Below are positions 58,201 through 64,000 of a stretch of DNA of 64,000 nucleotides, piece after piece. The stretch lies in assembly GCA_000727475.1 (NCBI GenBank), contig KL647289.1, positions 4,654,019 to 4,718,018 on the forward strand. Direction: 5' to 3'. Numbering within the stretch: position 1 is the stretch's first letter; each line of letters opens with the position of its first letter. The DNA is from Sarcocystis neurona. Its lineage: Eukaryota; Apicomplexa; Conoidasida; Eucoccidiorida; Sarcocystidae. A program made the position numbers and the translations under genes. The notes below the pieces were generated by a model. It was given only the letters and a program-made list of their open reading frames with translations. It did no database searches and had not been told where the DNA came from.

Positions 58201-61200
58201 GCTGCGAGGGAGCACACTGTCGCTGCTGTGCCGGTTCTGGTGCGTCATCCTCATGATAGCGCTACGCACCGTGTTGCTGTTGACGTCGCCCTGGCCGGGG
58301 AAGACTCCGCTCCGAGAGTTACGCCTCGCTCGTGCGCTGCTGTTTCGCCCAGCGTCATTGTTCCAGAGACGTACGGCGGAGCGCAAGAACTGCAGCAGGA
58401 GGGGAAGGAGGCGCACCAAGGAGATGTGGCGGGAGGTTTCACGATGAGCCCGTGGGACGCCGTTTCTGCGTTTCGTCCGCACGTACGTCGGTACACATTT
58501 GCTGAGCAGCAGGTGCAGCGGAGAGCTATCCCAGCGGCTGGTGCATGTCCGCGAGAGGCAAGTTTGCAAGAGCCGTCGAGGACTGGAAATGTACACCAGC
58601 ATGGCGATCGAAGGGAGAGATACGTCAGAGCAGAATCTGAAGCTGCAGTACGAGGAGAGCCAGCTGAAGACGCGTTAGCGTCGAGTCACGCAACCGAGCA
58701 TGGAAGAGCAGCTGCAACAGCAAGAGAAACAAGAGTTTCTCGAGGGACCTCCTGCCGACGGATTTCAACGAGAAGCAGTCTCAGCAGTACCCCGTACTGC
58801 ACTTCTGGGTCCAGAAACGGAGAGCTTGCTGTCCAGAACAAACGCCGCATCCGTGTCTTGTATTTAAGGAAGTGCTTCCAAACGGGCAGACGGATGAGGT
58901 TGCATCTATTTTTGCGATCGTGGCGTCATTGCTCCCGCGTAGGGATCCGAGGTGCTTGTTTCCCTCTCCTGAAACGGCGAATCTCCACTATCACGCAGGA
59001 ACGCTTTCGCCTGAGACAGCCCGGCCTGCCCGCAACCACAGAGCTCATACTGTCGCCACCGTCCTCGCGGTCTGCTTTGCTCAGCTGTCCAACATCTGCT
59101 GCGACTGGTGGAGCAGCGCACTCTGCCGCCGTTGCTCGCTTCGCTTGTTCGACAACGCCACACCGCTGCAGCTACGCGGTGGCACCCTGCTGCTTTGATC
59201 TTACGCCCTGTCCCTATGCTTCGCTTTCACCCGATAAGACAGACTCGTGCGACGTCCTTGCGCAGAAGCGGCAAAGTGCGGAACAGTGCGCTCCAGACGA
59301 CGTCATTGTTGAGTCTAGAAATGGAAGCTGCTTCGCGTGGCTAGCTGCTGAAGCACAACATACCAGGCTCGACCAGATCGAAAGAAGTGTTGCTGGTGGG
59401 ATCTTCAAAGAAGGTGCTCTCGCTGGGTCTACGTGCGAAACTCGAACAAGCATGCGCGACGAGCAGAAGACCTCCTCGCTGCTTGGGAGGCAAGCTGAGC
59501 ATCTGCGATGCAACGGTAGCACAGACGGGGTGCAGGAACGCGGCAAACGGGCAGCGGGTTACGTGCACCAGGGAGAGTCCAATAACACCTCTGGAGTCTT
59601 GTACCATGTAAAGGAGGAGAGCACCATTTCACCACGGCAGTCACGTCGATGGCCCAGTACGCTTCAAGCTTGTCACTGTGGTGGCGCAGGGGGTGAGCAG
59701 CAGCCTGACGTGCAGGGAAAAAAGGGAACAGATGTGCACTTGCAGGACAAAGGGCGCGGGATGCAGCAGAAGTGTGGGAAACTCTTCGAGCAGGAGAGGG
59801 AGGGCGCACAGCCGGAGGAGGACGCGCAAGATCTGTGGCTGAAGGACGAGAACCGATTAGAGTCAAAGAAATGTGGGGCACTGGAGCAGACGGAGACGGG
59901 AAGTCGCCGTGGAGAAGTTGCCACCGAGCAGGACACACAACACCCACGGCAGCCTTCGGTGCAAGGGGCTGGTTCCCGCACCTCTGTGTGTGAGAAACGC
60001 GTGCTCGGGCGGGTGGGAGGGCAGGCAGATGGCACGGCGAGACTGACAAAGGAGGCGACGCGGAGGGCAAGTGACTCGCTATTTCATACAGATACTGTAA
60101 CAACGCGAAAGCAACATGTAGGAGAGGGACGTGGTAACTTTCAAGAGAAACATGCCCGCCGAGTCACGACTCTTGCTGGCGCCAAAACAGGCGTTCTTGC
60201 TGAAGATGCTACGAGCATCGTGACTGACGATTCGTGTGTTGTTGGCAGCAGTGCATCATCGAGGGCCACCGGACAGAGAGAAAATTCAGAGGACCTTGAT
60301 CGATCCCGTCGCATAACATGCACGGCTAAGCTTGAAAACGCCGCATCCCCAGCTTGCGCCCGTACTCGAACAGGAGCCAACAAAGCACTCAGTGAGGCAG
60401 CTGGCAGGACAACTGCAGAAGCGAGTAGTAAACTACAAGCTCGCACGGCAGCTCCTGCAGGGTGTGCTACGGCTGAAGGAACTGCGGCGGAGGGCATGTT
60501 TCTGGGGAATGTGAGGCCCGTTCCTGCCGTTGACTCACGCAGCAACATTGCAACCTGCGAAACGAACCCAGGGCGTGCTCCGGACGTAGTGCGTTTATCT
60601 ACACGAAAACATGGAGACTTTGGCTCTGCAGCAGTTACACGGGCTGCACTGGGAGCAGCGTTGCCACAGGCACTGGTCAGACAGCTTCCTTATTTAGAAC
60701 GCAAGGCTGCACAAGTCAGCACGGAGGAGAAAAAGGAAGAAGAAGGTGCGCGCAACGCTGAGACAAGCCATGTCCGCATTAGGAACGGTACGTTGAGTAG
60801 AAACTGCCGCAACGGCAAGGTCAGCGGCAGCAGTCACAACAACGACGACTGCAGCGGACAGAAGAAACACAGCAGCTGCGAGCTAGTCGACAGCAGCTTG
60901 GAGAATGCGGACCGAAAGAGCTTTGTGTGTTCCATCGGCTGCGTCAAAGACGGATCCGTGCCCCTGACAGACGAGTCCGAGCAGAGGAATCGGCAAGGTG
61001 CCAATGGCAAACACCGTTCCAGCCGCGCGTTGTCTGCGTTGCCGATAACCGAGAAAAAACGCGTACTACACAGCCGCCATGACGGCACCGCAGCAGGTGA
61101 TACGCCTCTATTTCATGTAGGATGTCGCCCGACAAAGGCAGCTAGAGAAATATCCCCTTCTCCGCAAAAGGGAGAGAGCAACGATAGTCCAGGACCCTCG

Positions 61201-62106
61201 TCTGGTGAAACTTCCCCTCGGAGTTTGACTTCTAGTTCGCTGTGTTTACATCCACCCCAGCCCCCAGGCTTACCTGCTCAGTACACACCTGCCCTCCCGC
61301 CGTGCTCCGCTGCATTTGTGTCTGTCGATGCAACACCTTCTCCACGCAGTGGGCCGAAGAAGAGGACTTCTGCTGCAGGACACGCTGGTGCGCAGCATGA
61401 ACAGCAATATACAGAGCAAGACAACATCACCACTGCGGTGGCGGTTGATGTGAGTTTTTCCTGGCGAGATCACGGAGGAGAACTATCCGAAGAGACAGAC
61501 GAAGCGCATCCCAGCTCACGTATCTCTGTGGATGTTAAGAGAATTTCTCAACGGCGGTATCCAACACAGTCGTCTTCCCCTGCCGAACAGAAATTGGAGA
61601 CGATTGAGGAAGCTCTGGTAGACCGTCCCACTTTTGTCAGAGAACGAGAGATGCACCGCAGGAATTTTATGACAGACGACACATCGCAGGAAAACAGCGA
61701 AGACGTTGCCGCCCGAAGTAGGAATCGAAGCGGGTTCCGACGCTGCGCCTCCAGCGCTGCGACGCTGATGCCCGACGGGGGAGAAGCTGCAGAAGATGGT
61801 GATGAATCCAGAGGGAGGAAGGCGAACATTTGTCAAGATTTGCTGAAGCGCAGTTGCACGCTGTCGTCGTTACGTCCTTCGAGCAGCGCTGGTGTAATCG
61901 CACACGGCACTGAGCGGACAATACGAAGCCTCAAGCCATCTACTTCTGTCTTTATGCTGCCTACAGATCGGTGCACTGCAGTGGTAGGCACAAAAGCTCG
62001 AGTATGGACACTGAGTGACGGAGCTCAGATGGAGGGGGTAGACGCGCCGTGCAGCGGAAGTGCTGGGAGCAGAAGGGTGCAACAGAGTGTTGCTCAGTGT
62101 TGCTGA
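46146..62106 (+). CDS. NADK: NAD kinase with a giant low-complexity C-terminal extension
   Basis: Seven exons join in phase: 46,146-46,237; 47,132-47,201; 47,488-47,592; 48,113-49,520; 50,945-51,165; 52,886-53,087; 54,986-62,106, giving about 3,072 residues. The enzyme phosphorylates NAD to NADP. Diagnostic motifs in order: YILLIKRINSPRVTRQAAEL; FTVLVEPAAAEEMAK; IDLVVALGGDGTMLW (GGDGT at 49,340-49,354); GTLGYLTRF; FNECVIDRG; ADGLILATPTGSTAYSMSAG; TPICPHTLSFRPVILP; WLESLKKTLNWNCRVRQ. Exon 4 adds about 400 Ala/Ser-rich residues before GGDGT. After the C-terminal motif the frame stays open for about 2,344 residues. The start is uncertain: the frame is open upstream to 45,816. Exon 3 is the least certain; it may end at 47,656 with exon 4 starting at 48,126, also in phase. 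An unrecognised donor could shorten the tail. Confidence 0.88.
47132..47201 (+). other. NADK: NAD kinase exon 2: VEP segment
   Basis: Acceptor GAATTGCAG; encodes FLATQLNFTVLVEPAAAEEM and AKA; donor GTACGT. Joined to exon 1 it reads AELATFLATQLNFTVLVEP, matching the 'L....V.V.VEP' strand. Confidence 0.85.
47247..47264. repeat. (TG)n microsatellite in NAD kinase intron 2
   Basis: Nine TG units, within the intron between exons 2 and 3. Confidence 0.85.
47488..47592 (+). other. NADK: probable NAD kinase exon 3
   Basis: Acceptor CCTTGTAG; encodes PRFVHILWEGESVLDAFLND then HDLAVIEPPQPYGIF before GTAAAC. The phase fits both neighbours. The sequence is not itself diagnostic of the family. An alternative donor at 47,657 (GTATAC) would add APQATPDAALVCIRLQQLF. 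Confidence 0.5.
48113..49520 (+). other. NADK: NAD kinase exon 4: Ala/Ser-rich insertion and GGDGT
   Basis: Polypyrimidine tract and CATGACAG acceptor. About 400 residues of Ala/Ser/Pro-rich sequence come first, then CDSIDLVVALGGDGTMLWVS, PPVLGVAMGTLGYLTRF and a helix to LRCRL. Donor GTAAGC at 49,521. The Ala tracts here use GCT, so CAG lies on the antisense strand. Confidence 0.9.
50945..51165 (+). other. NADK: NAD kinase exon 5: NE/D and GSTAY motifs
   Basis: Acceptor TACTCACAG; encodes VSLISKDGEVLETFVAFNEC, VIDRG, then LILATPTGSTAYSMSAGGS and ends VHPK before GTAATG. It carries the substrate-binding NE pair and the GSTAY loop. Confidence 0.92.
51166..52885 (+). other. NAD kinase intron 5
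   Basis: 1.7 kb with GTAC/CGTG degenerate repeats in the first half and a strongly pyrimidine-rich sense strand at 52,040-52,860. No exon is visible inside. Confidence 0.7.
52886..53087 (+). other. NADK: NAD kinase exon 6: TPICPH segment
   Basis: Acceptor CTGCTGCAG; encodes VPCLLFTPICPHTLSFRPV and ILPDSVQLRIV, then VWIAVDGRSRTQVEKGMQVL up to FPFP; donor GTGAGC. These are the conserved C-terminal strands, including 'DG' of the D-G loop. Confidence 0.92.
54986..62106 (+). other. NADK: NAD kinase exon 7: last core helix plus a 2,344-residue tail
   Basis: Acceptor CGTTTATAG; joined to exon 6 it reads FPFPMVTRSTPSSQDVWLES, completing the core at 55,071 with KKTLNWNCRVRQ. The frame then stays open for 7.0 kb. 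Ser-rich tract at 55,129-55,460, Ala-rich at 56,330-56,490, Gln-rich at 56,811-56,940, then about 5 kb of hydrophilic non-repetitive sequence. A more ordered patch (RKQIFLCDEHVILPRKH; AEWWLQQQLVLPRVVDD) lies at 56,545-56,760. Near 55,430-55,735 and 58,730-59,200 other plus frames also look coding, so short unrecognised introns are possible. Confidence 0.65.
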
Positions 62107-64000
62107 CTTGAGAAGCAAACAGAGAAGAGTAGCCTCTAAAAAAGGGTACGCACAGAGTTGCCGCGCAGGATGAGGCCAAAGGCTTTTTTCCTTTTCCGGA
62201 AGCAGTACGAACACACAAACGTACCGTACACTACAACTGCGATTGACACTAGTGTGTAGCACTGTCCGCCTATGTAACCTTGTATACTCTCAGAGATGCA
62301 CCTGCAGGGGGGACACAGCGCACCTTGGACGTGAGAGTATATTTGTTCTCTACGTGATGACGCGTGTTGCCGCTGGCGCATATCCTGCTTCGGGGTCGTC
62401 CACAAGACATTCTGCAAATGAAATCCGTCCGCCATCCAAGAACCGCTTTGCTACACGAATCTTTCTTTGATAGTAGGAATATAGTAGGTAAAGGCGACCA
62501 AAGAGGTGGTGTCACCTGTGTATGGGCTTAAAAACGTGTTGGGGCAGCTTCTCATGCGCATACAGAGCTGGTTGTCCTTATTTCTCAAATACTACTCGAC
62601 CCCATGTGTGTCGACCCTGTTTTTACCTGCGGCAGGTCCGGCTTGTGTCTAGCGCTTCTCGCACCTCTTTGGAGTTGTTTCGTGATGTAAGAGAGGTGAC
62701 CGCTTCTAACGCGTCGGCCTCGTTGTCCTCGCGCGTGGACGAAACAACACCTAGCAGCAGGACGTCGCTACGCGGTTAGGATCGGGATGCAGTACAGTGC
62801 TCTGTCCTGTAGCGCTGGCCCCCACCCTTGCCCCCTTTCAAGAAGAAATAGCGGTTTTTTATACCCTTTAAGAGAAAGGCGTGCCCGTGAAACCGGCGAA
62901 CGAATGTTGGTGAATGGGATACAAGGATCCGTAACCATGGGTCTGTTGCAAGCCACCAAAGCTCGAGTTGTGCGGGGTCCCGTACGCGAGCCACTTTCGC
63001 GCAGCGGGCATCGTCGTGCAGACGTCGTTCAATGTACGATTCGTTATTGAAGCCGCCCGTGACGCGGAGTGCAATCATCTAGGCTCCGCATCTAACCATG
63101 CACAAACGGCACCGGCGACAAGCGTTGACATCTCGTCGGTTGTGACGTTTGACGTTGACTTGACCGCCTACGCAATCCTCGCGTCAGTGGGGCGCCAAAT
63201 GGCACGTTTGCAGCCAGGATGTGCATAGCTTTTCGCTGGTCAAAGGTGCGTGTCTGACGTCGGCCCTGCGTGTGTAAAAATAAAGCTTACTTTCAATTAG
63301 TCTCTCAAGGGCTCCGTAGCCGTTCTGCATGTGTATGAACAAACAACCGATTTGTGGTCGGGCGTTCAGGGGCTCTGCTAGTGCTCAAGTATACGCCCTT
63401 GTGTGTGGCTCTCGCAGCCGCCACTAACCTCGGCTACAGGTGGCAGCTGCTATTCGGGCACATCAGAATGTGTGAACGAGTAAAAGGGCGTACACAGATT
63501 GATCGTGGTGAAGCCACATTTACCTACGTGAGTCAGCATGGGCTGCTGTTGAGAGGCTTGTAAGCCAACTCGTAAAGAGCAGTCCGCGTAACTGAAATAA
63601 ACCGTGAAATAAACAACACACTACCGCCACTGCCGGAATTCTCTTTCGAAGAAGGACGAGACACGCGGGCGTTGAGCCGAGCGTGCAGCAGTCTTTCAAA
63701 GCGGGTATTACACAAGTGATCACAGTGCAACAATGCTGCTGCAGACCACGCGTTTTTAGGACCATTCTACGCCTCTAGGGAGCGCTTTCTTTTCACCTAT
63801 TTGGCGACAACACCTACACAGAACGGACATGCCTTCGGTGGTCTCTACCCTATCCGGACGAAATCGTCAGTTTCAGTGCCTCTGTTATACACGGTAGTAG
63901 ACAGACATTTAGGGGGCACTGAAGGTGCAGACGTACGTCTCCCGTAGAGACAGAAAGGAAGAACACTTGCATGCGAAGTGGCGCACGTCGAAAGCAAGGC
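62107..64000. other. no supported gene
   Basis: Only short frames on both strands (for example plus 62,968-63,228 and minus 62,776-63,078) with no motif, repeat or splice support. The first part is presumably the 3' leader of the NAD kinase transcript. Confidence 0.5.

Noticed and set aside
1..64000. tRNA, rRNA, CRISPR, insertion sequences, telomeric repeat arrays.
   Set aside because: No cloverleaf with a T-arm consensus, no rRNA-like blocks, no spaced direct repeats, no transposase motifs and no TTTAGGG arrays were found by eye.

Overview
The window looks like nuclear DNA of a coccidian apicomplexan, most likely Eimeria or a close relative. It is moderately GC-rich. CAG/AGC/GCA trinucleotide runs are dense inside exons and give long Ala, Gln and Ser tracts, as in Eimeria coding regions. 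Intergenic and intronic DNA carries AT/TA, CA and tetranucleotide microsatellites. Genes have several introns and very long exons. No rRNA, tRNA, CRISPR array, insertion sequence or bacterial-style operon was seen. Genus assignment is inference from sequence style.

Layout. 0-2.5 kb: a small plus-strand ORF with weak deaminase-like spacing, then AT microsatellites. 2.5-6.2 kb: an Ala/Ser-rich minus-strand gene of unknown function. 6.2-8.4 kb: microsatellite cluster. 7.7-11.1 kb: coding-like minus-strand fragments, probably a Gln-rich multi-exon gene. 11.1-15.8 kb: no supported gene. 15.8-28.3 kb: a 12.5-kb minus-strand gene for an ADAT1/Tad1-type adenosine deaminase whose catalytic core is broken up by introns and low-complexity insertions. 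28.5-33.2 kb: a 23-bp tandem repeat, unresolved fragments and a pyrimidine-rich tract. 33.2-36.6 kb: an intact plus-strand 1,122-residue ORF with a Glu/Gln coiled-coil repeat and possible chorismate-lyase-like motifs. 36.6-42 kb: mostly unresolved. 42.2-43.9 kb: small hydrophilic ORFs, strand uncertain. 46.1-62.1 kb: a plus-strand NAD kinase whose exons can be joined in phase, ending in one 7.1-kb exon that adds about 2,340 residues after the catalytic domain. 62.1-64 kb: nothing convincing.

The two recognised enzymes are housekeeping functions: inosine formation in tRNA, and NADP supply. In both, conserved core segments sit far apart in the DNA, separated by homopolymer-rich insertions or introns. 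Introns of the NAD kinase gene are pyrimidine-rich on the sense strand, and CAG runs usually lie on the sense strand. I used both as soft strand guides; both have exceptions, noted below. The genes are separate eukaryotic loci with no sign of joint regulation.
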